Below are positions 27,902 through 38,723 of a stretch of 64,000 bases of DNA, piece by piece (the first letter of the stretch is position 1; every line of letters starts with the position of its first letter). The stretch spans positions 12,813,213 to 12,877,212 of the forward strand of contig NC_063264.1 in the NCBI RefSeq assembly GCF_019578655.1. Direction: 5' to 3'. The translations under genes and the position numbers were made by a program. Source of the stretch: Ricinus communis. Taxonomy: Eukaryota > Streptophyta > Magnoliopsida > Malpighiales > Euphorbiaceae. Under the pieces are notes generated by a model. It searched no databases. It was not told where the DNA came from and worked only from the letters and a program-made list of their open reading frames with translations.

Positions 27902-28967
27902 TAATTAGCAGTATTATGGGGTTGTTTTCTCGAATTCATAAACATACACGTTTTACGAGGTTATTTTGTTACATCAACAAATATACCCCTTTTACGGAGT
28001 TATTTTCTCATAATCTAAAATTACCCCATTGAAGGGGTTGTTTTCTCATACTCACAAATATATCAAAATTTCGGGGTTATTTTCTCCAATTGATAAATAT
28101 CCCCATATTACGGGGTTGTTTTCTCATATTAAAGAATTTACCACTTCTAACGAGGCTGTTTTCTTATACTTGCAATTCACTACTTTTACGGTGTTGTTCT
28201 CTCATATTCATAAATATATACGTTTTACGAGGTTATTTTCTTATATTGATAAATATACCACTTTTACGGGGTCGTTTTCTCATAATAAATTATTAGCACT
28301 ATTATGGGGTTGTTTTCTCAAATTCATAAATATACACATATTACGGGGTTATTTTCTTATATCGACAAATATAACCCTTTTACGAGGTTATTTTCTCACA
28401 TTATAAAATTAATCCATTTAAGGGGTTGTTTATTCATACTCACAAATATATGAAATTACGGGGTTATTTTCTCCGATTGATAAATATCCCCGTATTACGA
28501 GGTTGTTTTCTAATATTTATAGATATATCCCTCTTATGGGGTTATTTTCTCAAATTAACAAATTTACCCCTTCTAACGAGGTTGTTTTCTCAGACTCGCA
28601 ATTATACTACTTTTACGAGGATGTTCTCTCAAATTAATAAATATACACGCTTTATGGGGTTATTTTCTCATATTCTAAAATTATCCCATTTAAGTGGTTG
28701 TTTTCTCATACTCACAAATATACTAAAATTTCGGGATTATTTTCTCCAATTGATAAATATCCCCGTAATATGGGGTTGTTTCTCATATTAAAAAATTTAC
28801 CCGTTCTAACGAGGTTGTTTTTTCAGATTCGCAATTACACAACTTTTATGGTGCTGTATTCTCATATTAAATAAATATACACGTTATACGTGGTTATTTT
28901 CTGGTATGGATAAATATACCACTTTTATGGGGTCGTTTTCTCATAATAAAATATTAGAACTATTATG
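27902..28967 (+). repeat. Class A super-repeat, copy 4 (partial)
   Basis: Begins with TAATTAGCAG at 27902 and follows the sequence of 9471-9850 closely, including the monomers ending AATATATCAAAATTT. It is cut off at 28967 by the reverse-oriented Athila fragment, beyond which the satellite is class B. Confidence 0.7.
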
Positions 28968-29530
28968 CACCCAGCCCAAACTTGGTAAACAAAATGTACG
29001 ACATAAAATTAATGCTAGCTCCTAAGTCAGCTAAAGCATTGCTAATTGTCAAATCACCAATCATACAAGGGACAATAAAACTCCCTGGATCACGCTTCTT
29101 CTCTGGTAATTTGTTCTGAAGTATAGCCGAATACTCCTCATTTAGGGTCACAATCGCCAAGTCCTCTAACTTCCTCTTATTGCTAAGATTTTCTTTAATA
29201 ACTTCACATACCTGGGCATCTACGAAATAGCTTCAACAAAAGATAAGTTAATCCACAATTGTTTAAACAAGTTAAGAAACTTACCAAACTGTTGATCGAC
29301 TTTCTCATGCTTCAACCTGGCAGGATATGGGATCGGGGACTGGTATTCCCTCAGAGGACTCTTCTTCCTGCCCTCTATCTTCTCTGGCTCCATCACCTTA
29401 CTATCTCCATCTTTCCTACCCGAATATTCCTGCACAACATCATCATCACCAGAAATAGGAATAAAACTAAATAGTTGCTTACTTGATCGCAAATTGATAG
29501 CCTTTATGTGCTCTCTAGGGTTGGACTCTG
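28968..29530 (-). pseudogene. Athila gag-protease fragment, inverted
   Basis: A 563-bp piece of a Ty3/Gypsy Athila-type polyprotein on the minus strand, opposite to both other Athila elements. Read right to left it covers the end of gag (a PREHIKAI-like stretch, then PIPYPARLK) at 29492-29220, and the start of the aspartic protease at 29160-28968, with the retropepsin motif DLGASIN. The two parts are in different frames, so it is broken. It has no LTR, PBS or polypurine tract and ends abruptly on both sides. The 7-bp string TATTATG lies just outside each end (28961-28967 and 29531-29537), which may be a duplication or microhomology. Clearly diverged from element 1, so it is not a simple inverted copy of it. 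Confidence 0.88.
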
Positions 29531-30650
29531 TATTATGGTTGTTTTCTCATTTTGAAAGATATACCACTCCAACGAGGTTGTGTTCTAATATTGACAAATA
29601 TGCCCCTCTTACAGGGTTGTTTTCTCATGTTGAAAGATATACCCCTCCTACGGGGTTGTTTTCTAATTTTGAAAAATATACCACTTTTTTGGGGGTGTTT
29701 TCTCATGTTGAAAAATATACCCCTCTTACGGTTTTTTATCATTTTACCAATATACCACTTTTTTGGGGTTGTTTTCTCATGTTGAAAGATATACCCGTCT
29801 TACGGGTTGTTTTCTAATATTGACATATATACCCCTCTTACGTGGTTGTTTTCTCATATTAACAAATATACCCCTCTTATGGGGTTGTTCTCTCATATTG
29901 ACAAGTATACCACTTTTTTGGGGTTGTTTTCTCATTTTGAAACACATACCCCTCTTACGGGGTTGTGTTCTAATATTGACAAATATACCCCTCTTATGGG
30001 GTTGTTTTCTAATATTGACAAATATACCCCTCCTGCAGGGTTGTTTTCTAATATTGACAAATATAACTCTCTTACGGGGTTGTTTTCTATTATTGACAAA
30101 TATACCCCTCCTACGGGGTTGTTTTCTAATATTGACAAATATACCCCTCTTACGGGGTTGTTTTCTAATATTGACAAATATACCAATTTTTTTGGGTTGT
30201 TTTCTCATGTTGTAAGATATACCACTGTTTTGGGGTTGTTTTCTCATGTTGAAACATATACCCCTCTTACGGGGTTGTTTAATAATATTGACAAATATAC
30301 CCCTCTTACAGTGTTTTTTTCTCATATTGACAAATATACCACTTTTTTGGGGTTGTTTTCCCTTATTGAAAGATATACGCCTCTTACGGGGTTGTTTTTT
30401 AATATTTGGTGTTTTCTCAGATTAACAACTATACCCCTTTTTTGGGGTTGTTTTCTCATGTTGAAAGATATACCGCTCTAACGGGGTAGTTTTCTATTAT
30501 TGACAAATATACCCCTCTTACGGGGTTGTTTTCTAATATTGATAAATATACCAATTTTTTTGGGTTGTTTTCTCATGTTGTAAGATATACCACTGTTATG
30601 GGGTTGTTTTCTCATGTTGAAACATATACCCCTCTAACGGGGTTGTTTAA
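29531..30650 (+). repeat. Class B satellite, uniform short block
   Basis: About 28 head-to-tail monomers of 39 bp, mostly of the form TTGTTTTCTAATATTGACAAATATACCCCTCTTACGGGG with a second form containing CATGTTGAAAGATATACC. More uniform than class A, with consecutive nearly identical units at 29990-30180, suggesting recent expansion. Because 39 is a multiple of three, long frames (29807-30481 plus, 29777-30325 minus) stay open on both strands. Element 1 begins at its right edge. Confidence 0.93.
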
Positions 30651-30857
30651 TGATAAGCATCATACTATACATGTTTTCATGCCCGATTGTTCACATTTTT
30701 ATGCATGATTATCCCGTTTTATGCTAGAATCACCTGTCTTTTGTTTCCCTTTTCGTTTCAGGTCATTTTTGAAGGACACCATCAGTAATCGAGGGAAATA
30801 CGTGGGATTACGGAGCAAAATCCATCAAATTGGGCGAGAACAAGCACCCCGAGGGTT

Positions 30858-31030
30858 GAGCACGGCCTGGACTCCGGCCGTGCTGAATTATCAAGTGACT
30901 ATCCCCAATTGTGCCATTTGACCGCCTTGGTAGCCACCACGGCCTCCGGCCACGGCTGTGGTGGATCCCGGCCTGTGGTGGCTCAAATACAACAGACTCC
31001 ATGATTCAAGACTGACTGGACTCGGCCGTC
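30858..31030. promoter_or_regulatory. GC-rich CACGGCC dyad cluster in U3 of element 1
   Basis: In otherwise AT-rich DNA this stretch has repeated CACGGCC and GGCCGTG in both orientations, able to form short hairpins, for example GCACGGCCTGGACTCCGGCCGTGC. It lies immediately upstream of the TATA-like box. A role as transcription-factor binding region or hairpin is inferred from position only. The same type of cluster recurs in the element 2 LTRs and before ORF-1. Confidence 0.5.
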
Positions 31031-31040
31031 TTGAATCAAC

Positions 31041-31048
31041 TATATAGG
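31041..31048 (+). promoter_or_regulatory. TATA-like box in element 1 LTR
   Basis: TATATAGG in the context AACTATATAGGC, about 390 bp into the LTR. The same core occurs at the equivalent place in both element 2 LTRs (50839 and 57036) although the sequence just upstream differs, which supports a functional core promoter marking the U3/R region. Confidence 0.65.
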
Positions 31049-31764
31049 CGATTTTGAATTCTAATTGAAAAAGATGATTTTTGGACTCAATTCCAAGACA
31101 CACACTTAATCAAATATTTCCTATACCTCAATTGAAGACCGAGAGAGATCAATTTTCATCAATTGAAGGGGGGATTCCACTTATTCCAACATCAAATTGA
31201 AGATCAAGACAAACTTTGGGAGCATTCAAGAGGCAACTAGGGTTTGAGATTTTGAATTTGCAAATTTAGGGTTTCTCATTTAGCTTGAAAGAGAAGGGTG
31301 TACATACCTTTAATTTGTTTTTCCTTATTTTGTTCTTTAATTGCTTTGACTATGAACATGAGCAGCTAGATCTTTTGAATCCATTAGGGTTCACCTTTGC
31401 TGATGGATTATGCTTAATTGTTAGTTTTTAATAATTGTCATTCTTGCAATCTTCTTGCTATTCAGTAATAAAAGTTTGATGTAGTTAATTTGAGACGTTG
31501 GATTAATTGTTTATTAGGTTGTTTCTTGACATTGAGAAATGCTTGTTACAACTGGATTTTGAATAGTAAGGACTGGTAGTTAACACTTAGAGATGAGGTT
31601 GATTTACTCGCCGGATTAAGAACTAACAACTCTTAATAGTCTTAAATCATACTTAATGCTAATTTGTAGTAATCTGATAGGAAGAGATTCCATTAGGTTA
31701 GTGCAGGTTTAGGAATCCGTGAAGCTCGAGAGGCAACCGGATTCAATTCGGGATTTAGGCACGG

Positions 31765-32238
31765 GTAAGCAAGATCGGCAATCCATAAAATTCATCTTTA
31801 GAATTCCATCACTTAGGCTCCCTTTTGGATTTATTTCTCTCTTTACAATTGTCTTTTAATTGTCCATTGTTGTCCTTCATTTACTTAATTGCACTCATAA
31901 CCATTAGCTGGTATGTTAGAACTTTCACACCCTATTTCCGGACTAGATAACATAGCAAGCGGTAGTAACTCTAGGTTCACCCGATCTCGGGGATACGACC
32001 TTGATACTCACTAGTGCTAGGGCTGCATCGATAGGTTCAACGCCTTAGGTGTAGGTTGCATAAAGAACCCATCAAGTTTTTGGCGCCGTTGCCGGGGAAC
32101 TGTAACGGTGAACTAGAGTGAATTGTTTTTGTGTTAATTTAGTCATTATTTGTTTTATTCATTTATTCTTTAATTCTATTATTATTTATTATTATATTAT
32201 TTTTGTTGATCGGTGGTTGTGTGGACTTTCGGTTTCAG
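31765..32238 (+). other. Possible leader intron before gag
   Basis: A donor-like G|GTAAGC at 31765 in U5 and an acceptor-like GGTTTCAG ending at 32238 flank 474 bp, and the gag ATG begins 8 bp later. Both signals are conserved in element 2 (donor near 51562, acceptor just before 52075). Splicing would remove the PBS, so it would yield messenger RNA and not genomic RNA. This is a prediction from consensus signals only. Confidence 0.35.
32081..32098 (+). other. Primer-binding site, tRNA-Asp type
   Basis: TGGCGCCGTTGCCGGGGA, complementary to the 3' end of plant tRNA-Asp including CCA, the usual Athila primer. It lies 6 bp after the LTR end. It is an 18-nt match only, not a tRNA gene. Confidence 0.92.
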
Positions 32239-32245
32239 GTAGTTT

Positions 32246-33597
32246 ATGACCAGGAGCTCAAACTCGAATCTTATAGAGCCTCTATCTGATCCAGAACGAT
32301 CCCTCAGACTCTTAAGGAAGAGGTTGCAATTAGAAGAGGAGGAGATTAAGGTTGAGATACCTGTGGATAGACTAGACACGATGGAAAACCATGACCCCCA
32401 CGCCGATGAGGATCAGAGGACGATGTACGAGTTTGCTCGACCATCTTTGGATGGGACAAAAACTATTATAGTCAGACCTGCTGTAGCGGCCAACAATTTT
32501 GAGATAAAGGCCAATGTTATCCAGATGATCCAACAAAGCGTGCAGTTTGGAGGATTGCCCGTGAGGATCCCAATGCACATATCTCCAACTTTTTGGAGAT
32601 TTGTGACACATTCAAAATTAATGGAACAACCGATGATGCCATTCGGGCCGAGATTGTTTCCATTTTCCTTGAGGGACAGAGCAAAGAGATGGTTGCAATC
32701 TCTTCCACAATGATCACTACACCGGAAGGCGTTGGTCAGAAAATTTTTATATAAGTATTTTCCTCCCGCTAAAAGCGCTAAACTTAGAAATGACATATCT
32801 TCTTTTATGCAGTTTGATGATGAAAGCATGTCGATGCATGGGAGAGATTTAAAGATCTTTTGAGATCTGCCCACATCACGGATTGCCGGTGTGGATGTAG
32901 GTTCGGACCTTCTGACGGGTTGAACCTCGCAACGAGGCGAGATGGTGGATGCGGCAGTGGGCGCTAACAAGAAGACGCCCGAGCAAGCTCGAACTTGATA
33001 GAGGAAATGGCCATGAACAACTATCAATGGCAATCCTCTAGGAACCAACCAGGAAGACAAGGAGTGGTCAACCAAGTGGACTCTACAGCCTTGGCGAGCT
33101 CAAGTGGAGCTTCTAGCCAAGAAGATCTACTAACTCCGGATCTTGGTTCACGCAACGAGCGTTGGGCTGCGAGTTTTGTGGTGGCCCGCATTACGGTCTG
33201 ATCATGCGGAGGTATGTTTTCTTCATCTTCTATTAGTTTTCCATCTAATTCTACTATATCTTCCGATGTTGAACAGTTGATTATATGGGAATGCCCCAAG
33301 GCAGTGATTAACCCTTACAAAGAATACATACAACCCTGGATGGCGCAATCACCCCAATTTCGGTTGGAGGAACAATAATACCCAGGATCCGCCAGTTTCC
33401 AAAGACTTCATCAAACACAGCTAACCGGTGGGCCTACACAAGCTCCTCCTCCCAAGAAAAGAAGTCAAATTTAGAGGAGCTCATGATGAAGTTTGTGACA
33501 TCTACGAAACAAGATTCCGAAGCAGACCGATAGTGCACTTAGGAATCTGGCAGGCCTCGATTCGAACTTAGAGACTCAAATTGGCCAAATTTCTAAG
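32246..33597 (+). pseudogene. gag: Element 1 gag (capsid/nucleocapsid), broken
   Basis: Encodes the structural protein that would form the virus-like particle and package element RNA. The ATG at 32246 lies 8 bp after a predicted splice acceptor and is conserved in element 2. The first open stretch runs 155 codons to 32713 and includes an acidic N-terminal segment and the gag capsid motif LFPFSLRDRAKRWLQSLP near its end; at least one frame change occurs shortly before this motif, since the neighbouring ISNF/LEICDTF-like stretch is in another frame. Further gag sequence continues in changing frames to 33597, with an EEMAMNNYQWQSSR stretch near 33001 and a zinc-knuckle core CEFCGGPH at about 33167. 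Multiple small indels make it non-functional. Confidence 0.88.
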
Positions 33598-34824
33598 ATG
33601 CTTTCAGAGAGACCTTCAGGATCGCTCCCTAGCACTATAGAGTCAAACCCGAGGGAGCATTGCAAAGCTATCACCTTGCGTTCAGGTAAGAATTTGACTG
33701 GTTCTTCGCCTTTAGCTGATAAGGATAATACAATCGTGCAGGTCGAGCCAGCTAAGGAAGGACCAAACCTTGAGATGGTAGAGAATGAGAGAAAGAAAGA
33801 AGACAGGCAAAAGAGCCCTGTGCGGGAGCATCAGCCCCCGGTACCATATCCTGCAAGGTTGAGACAGGATATGGTGGACAAGCAATACAGTAAGTTTCTT
33901 GACTTGTTTAAGCAGCTGAAAGTTAACTTACCTTTTGTTGAGGCAATTTCACAGATGCCGAAATACGCCAAGTTTTTAAAGGAGATTTTGAGCAACAAGA
34001 GGAAGTTGGAGGATCTTGGTCAGGTGGTGCTTAATGAGGAGTGTTCAGCTATTCTCCAGAACAAACTGCCACTCAAGCGACGAGATCCAGGGAGTTTTAC
34101 TATCCCTTGTATGATTGGTGATTTATCAATTAGTGGTGCATTGGCTGATTTAGGAGCCAGTATTAACTTAATGCCCACTAGTTTATTTGCCAAATTAGGG
34201 TTGCATGAGCCAAAGCCTACTAGGATGAGTGTTCAATTAGCAGATAGGACTGTTAAAATTCCTAGAGGTATTGTTGAAGATGTACTTGTAAAGGTAGATA
34301 AATTTATCTTTCCTATAGATTTTGTGGTAATGGATATGGAGGGTGATAGCACTGTGCCTCTTATCCTGGGTAGGCCTTTCCTAGCTACATCGAGGGTTGT
34401 TATCGATGTAAGCGATGGAAACCTTAAGCTTAGAGTTAATGATGAGACCATTACCTTTGACCTGGCCACTTCCATGAGACAGTCACTGGACTATGATAAT
34501 ACTGTATGTTCTATTGATGTTATTGATGATGTGGTTGAATCCCATTTACAAGAAATTTTATGTTCTGACCCTTTGCAAGTAGCATTAGCTGAGGATGAGG
34601 AGGAGTTGTCCAATGAGCAAGTGTTGGAGCAACTCGACTGTTTTATTAAGCCGAGCCGAGCTTGTCAACTGATCCCTATCTTTTCTTGGCAGTCCGGGGC
34701 GGAAAGTAAAGACTTCATTCGAGGACCCACCAGTTTTAGGCGGAAGGAGTTACCGAGCCACTTGGTTTATGCCTTCCTGGATGAAGAGAAGCGCTTACTA
34801 GTAATCATAGCGGTACCGATCTAA
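33598..34824 (+). pseudogene. Element 1 gag C-terminus and aspartic protease segment
   Basis: An open frame of 408 codons, the longest coding remnant in the window. Residues 1-120 are the end of gag, with the Athila-like EHCKAITLRSGK and a proline-rich PVPYPARLRQD stretch. The retropepsin domain follows, with active-site DLGAS at residues 184-188 and a flap/C-terminal region near VPLILGRPFLATSRVVIDV. The protease would cut the gag-pol polyprotein. The remainder is the linker to reverse transcriptase. The in-frame ATG is internal to the original polyprotein and not a natural start. The stop at 34822 results from a frameshift: RT-linker sequence continues in another frame right after it. Confidence 0.9.
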
Positions 34825-36400
34825 CTCCTGAAGAACAAGCCATGCTTGTTGGAAGTTCTAAGGAAGTACAAGAAGGCCTTTGCTTTCAATATAGCCGATA
34901 TCCCGGGCATAAATCCAAGTTTCGCTCTCATAAGATTTCATTGGGGGCGATTTCGGGCCGGTCGTTCGACCTCAAAGACGACTCAATCCGAACATGAAAG
35001 AAGTGGTAAAGAAGGAGGTAATTAAACTTTTGATGCAGGTTTGATATATCCCATTTCCGGCGATTCGTGGGTTAGTCCTGTGCGAGTTGTACCCAAGAAA
35101 GGAGGCATCACAGTGGTAAGGAATGAGAAGGATGAGCTGATCCCGACTCGGACGATAGCAGGCTTCCGAGTTTGCATTAATTCGTAGGCTTAATGATGCA
35201 ACTCGGAAGGACCACTTTCCTCTTCCTTTCATTGATCGGGATGATTGAACGTTTAGCGAGGCCACATGTTTTATTGTTTTCTTGATGGCTTTTCAGGTTA
35301 CTTTGATTCTATTGCACTTGAGGACCAAGAGAAGACTACCTTCACCGCCCTTATGGGACGTTTGCTTATAGACGGATGCCATTCGGACTGTGCAATGCAC
35401 CGACTACATTTCGGTGCATGATGGCTATTTTGAGGACATGATTGAGGAGTCTATGGAGGTATTTATGGATGACTTCTCTATTTTTGGTAATTCTTTCTCT
35501 CTTTGTTTGGCAAACCTTGAGCGCATATTAGCTAGATGTATTGAGGCTAACTTGGTACTAAACTGGGAAAATGTCATTTCATGGTAAGAGAGGGGATTGT
35601 TTTAGGGCATAAGATCTCTCGGTGGGATGGAGGTGGATAGAGCTAAGGTAGAAGTAATATCTAAGCTACCTCCTCCTAGTTCACATTAAAATTTGTTAGG
35701 AGTTTTCCCGGGCCATGCAGGGTTTTATAGGAGATTTATTAGAGATTTTTCTAAGATTGCTAGGCCCTCACTCAATGGTTAGTTAAGGATGTACCTTTTA
35801 TTTTTGATGATGCATGCGTGGCGGCTTTTGAGTTCTTGAAGAAACTTCTAACTCGAGCCCCAATCATGGTTTCTCCGGATTGGGGGCTGCCTTTTGAAGC
35901 CCGATGTGCGATGCTAGTGATTATGCGATTGGAGTTATGCTTGGACAGGAGGATTGAAAGAAGTTTCAACCCATTTACTACGCCAAGACCTTAACAGGAG
36001 CCCAAGAACACTACACCACCATAGAGAAGGAGTTATTGGCGGTTGTTTACGCCTTCGACAAGTTTAGATCATACCTCGTTCTCTCCAAAACCATTGTCTT
36101 CACGGACCACTCGGCATTGAGGTACTTATTCCTGAAAATGATGCGGCAAACCGAGATTGATTCGGTGGATTCTTTTATTACAGAATTTGACGTCGAGATC
36201 AAGGATAAGAAGGGCGGAGAATCCGGCGTGGACCATTTATCGAGATTGGAAAATCCTCACTTAGATGCACTTGATGAGACGACCATAAATGATCGATTTC
36301 CGGAAGAACATTTGTATGTCACTCGGTATACAATCGATACTCCCCGGTTTTTGATTATGCTAACTATTTGGTTGCTAGGGTTCTACCAAAGGGTATGACG
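34825..36400 (+). pseudogene. pol: Element 1 reverse transcriptase and RNase H, broken
   Basis: Would copy element RNA into DNA and degrade the RNA strand. RT begins around 34980 with an NPNMKEVVKKEV-like stretch, and the catalytic motif appears as FMDD (35463-35473) inside VFMDDFSIFGNSF, a usual Athila form of YxDD. RNase H follows from about 35780, with DASDYAIGVMLGQ (near 35911), VYAFDKFRSYL (36046 on) and FTDHSALRYL (36099 on). Reading moves between frames many times through 1-10-bp indels, so only short frames such as 35390-35587 and 36036-36398 are open. Order and motifs place it in Ty3/Gypsy Athila with little doubt. Confidence 0.9.
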
Positions 36401-37620
36401 TATTAGCAAAGAAGAAATTCTTCGGCTGATTTGAAATACTATATTTGGGAAGATCCCTTTTGTTTAAAGTATGTGCGGATCGGGTGATTCATTTGTTGTG
36501 TATATGGCGAGGAGACTCTCCAAATATTAAAGCAATGCCATGAGGGACCCACTAGAGGTCATCAAGCAGCAAACCATACTCTGCGAGGGAAGGTGCTAGA
36601 GGCGGGATTCTATTGGCCTACGCTCTTCCAAGATGCACGGAAATTTGTTAAGGTTTGTGACCCTTGCCAGCGCGCAGGTAATATCTCTTCTCGTGATGAG
36701 ATGCCCCAAACCAGTGTGCAAGTCGTTGAGATTTTTGATGTCTGGGGCATCGACTTCATGGGACCCTTTCCCTCTTCGTATGGTAATAAGTACATTCCGG
36801 TTGCTTTGTTGAATATTTCTCTAAGTGGCACGAGCTCGGTGTGTGATGATGCTAGGGTTGTCTGCAGGGTTCCTTAAGCGATTGTTTGCTAGGTTTGGCA
36901 TACCTAGGGTGCTTATTAGTGATAGAGGAACACATTTCGCAACACCCAATTAGAGAAAGTACTTAAGCGATGCGGAGTTACTCATCGGTTCTCTACTCCC
37001 TATCACCCTCGGACTAGTGGGGCGGTTGAGGTAACTAATAGGGGTATTAAACGTATTTTAGAAGGCAGTTAGTACCGATGGGAAGAATTTGGACTCTTAA
37101 GTTAGATGATGCATTATGGGCGTTGCTTTTAGGACATCTATAGGTTTTACGCCCTATCGCCTTGTTTATGGAAAGTCATGTCATTTGCACATTGAGTTAG
37201 AGCATAGGGCACTTTGGGCCCTTAGAACTTGTAACTTTGATATTGATTATGCAGGTAAGGAGCGACAATGGCAGCTGAGTGAGCTAGATGAGTGGCGCCA
37301 GCAGGCATACGAAAACTCCTCAACTTACAAAGCAAGGACTAAGAAATGGCATGATCAAAGGATTCGTGAGCCTAAGGAATTTCAGGTTGGGGATCGAGTG
37401 TTGCTTTACAACACTCGCCCTTCTGTTTCCGGAAGCTGCTGAGACTCGTTGGTCTGGACCATTTCAGATCGGACAAGTCTTTCCATATGGAGTGGTAGAG
37501 TTGCATCATCCAGAGAAGGGGAACTTCAAAGTGAACGGCCATCGGCTAAAGCGATATCATTGTAACTCGTTGGATAGTGAGCAACGAGTTGACCTGGCTT
37601 TGTATGCACAGAAAGGGTGA
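36401..37620 (+). pseudogene. Element 1 integrase, broken
   Basis: Would insert the DNA copy into the genome. The zinc-binding part shows HEGPTRGH near 36539 and CDPCQRAG near 36658. The DDE core is recognisable: first Asp in GIDFMGPFP (about 36746), second in ISDRGTHF (about 36912), and Glu in the stretch SGAVEVTNRGI (about 37016-37045), which lies in a shifted frame. The C-terminal part continues as FTPYRLVYGKSCHLHIELEH and, after another frame change near 37430, RWSGPFQ to the stop at 37618. No chromodomain follows. At least three frame changes make it inactive. Confidence 0.88.
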
Positions 37621-38296
37621 TCCGAATGAGTCACGCTTAAGACTCTGCAAATAAGCACTTCTGTACATTCGACTTGGATTATACTTTCATGTTTTTAATT
37701 AGTTGTGATTGTTTCATTATTTTCATTTGACTTTATTATAGTTGCTTAAAAATAATTAGGTTAATTTTAATTTTTCGGACTTATAGAATCGAAGAGGACA
37801 AACTCTTCCGTTTGACCATATCTACTTGTTTAATGATCTAATTACATGCATATGTGTTAATTATAGGTATGGGGGCAAGGCGACTCGAGTCGGCAAAAGG
37901 CAAGCCCAGAAAAACTCCGTTTCACCACGGTTTCCGTGGCCATCACGGCCGATCACCAGCCGTACGATGAGCACTGCCAGAGTCAAAACCGTGTTGAAGG
38001 ATAAAGAGCAATTGTCACGGCTTCCGAAGGCAGCACGGGACACAACCCCTAGCCGTGCTGGGAAGCACGGCCGTGCCAATGCCCGTGCCAAGGAGCATCC
38101 AAAGAAGGCTAAAGGATCAGCACGGGCTGAGTCCTAGCCGTGCTGATCAGCACGGCCTTACCCTCACCCGTGCTGAAACCGTGCCTATAAGAATTGGAGG
38201 CCTCTGAAAATTTTGCTTCCCTTTTGTTTTTCTTAGCTCAAAGGTGTTGTTCTTATACCCCTATCTCACCCTTCTCACTTTCCTAAGCGAACTAAG
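37621..38296 (+). promoter_or_regulatory. GC-rich spacer and putative internal promoter before ORF-1
   Basis: 37621-37860 is AT-rich and featureless. 37910-38190 abruptly holds many CACGG/CCGTG motifs in both orientations, including a perfect 20-bp palindrome at 38137-38156. These are followed by a TATA-like CCTATAAGA at about 38184 and a pyrimidine-rich leader. The arrangement of CACGGCC dyads then TATA box copies the layout of U3 in the LTRs. I infer an internal promoter for ORF-1; the open frame at 37826-38137 is probably chance. Confidence 0.45.
38137..38156. repeat. Perfect 20-bp palindrome
   Basis: GCCGTGCTGATCAGCACGGC is its own reverse complement. It is the centre of the CACGG-rich cluster and contains two inverted GCCGTGCTG arms, the same word found in the LTR U3 regions. 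Confidence 0.9.
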
Positions 38297-38718
38297 GTAA
38301 GTCCCTTCATTTGTTGCATTATATTTTTTTTTATTTTATTATTATGATTTCACTTCCATTTTAGACATATACTTTTGTTAGGACATGCTAGGATATTTTG
38401 GTGGCTCTATAGTGTAACTATATGACCTTGGTTAGGTTAATCTACATTAGTTGTTGTATTTGTGGTGTAGTTGGTTATGAAATTAATAACTGTGGGGTTT
38501 TGGTGGAAATAAAATGTGCCTACAGCATGCAAAGCATGAATAATGTTTAGATTTAAATTGCAATTGCTGGTTCATAATAAATTGGATTGATATATATCGG
38601 TTTATTAGTTTATACAAGTTTTGGTTAGTCGAAGTATAATCATTATGCTATTGATTCGGTAGATTATTTCTTTCATTAACTTGAATTTTTATAAAAAACT
38701 AATAATTCGTTGCATTAG
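38297..38718 (+). other. Predicted intron before ORF-1
   Basis: AG|GTAAGT at 38297 is a consensus donor and TTGCATTAG ending at 38718 an acceptor. The 422 bp between are AT-rich and T-rich, as plant introns are, and the ORF-1 ATG lies only 5 bp downstream of the acceptor. This is based on sequence signals alone. Confidence 0.5.
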
Positions 38719-38723
38719 GTGAT

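Larger units (their letters stand above)
8976..28967 (+). repeat. Class A satellite array, right block (20 kb)
   Basis: Same monomer variants, order and orientation as 1-6193, without foreign insertions that I can see. Individual monomers are often shortened or fused, for example ACTCCGATTGATAATTATCC at 11523 and 24612, and these scars serve as markers for larger duplications. Open reading frames of up to about 186 codons are present in several frames at once and read the monomer as 13-residue repeats such as GLFSHIHKYTPLT or GCFLILTNIPLLR. No promoter, splice or codon evidence supports a gene. Confidence 0.95.
30651..32074 (+). repeat. Element 1 5' LTR (1424 bp)
   Basis: Starts TGATAAGC and ends CCCATCA, with TG...CA ends and a 4-bp inverted terminal match TGAT/ATCA. 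It is homologous along its length to the two LTRs of element 2. The PBS follows 6 bp after its end. The first ~400 bp (U3) contain GC-rich CACGGCC/GGCCGTG dyads, followed by a TATA-like box at 31041. Confidence 0.93.

Noticed and set aside
29777..30481. Long overlapping ORFs on both strands (up to 224 codons) as genes for 13-residue-repeat proteins
   Set aside because: They are translations of a 39-bp satellite that is open in several frames on both strands at once; there is no start context, splice structure or frame-specific conservation.
29531..30650. CRISPR-like array
   Set aside because: Repeats abut directly with no unique spacers, no cas genes, and the DNA is plant nuclear.
32081..32098. 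tRNA-Asp gene fragment
   Set aside because: Only the 18 nt complementary to the tRNA 3' end are present, right after an LTR: it is a primer-binding site.
37826..38137. 103-codon ORF rich in Arg and Ala
   Set aside because: It arises from the CACGG-rich palindromic spacer; composition and lack of any known domain suggest chance.
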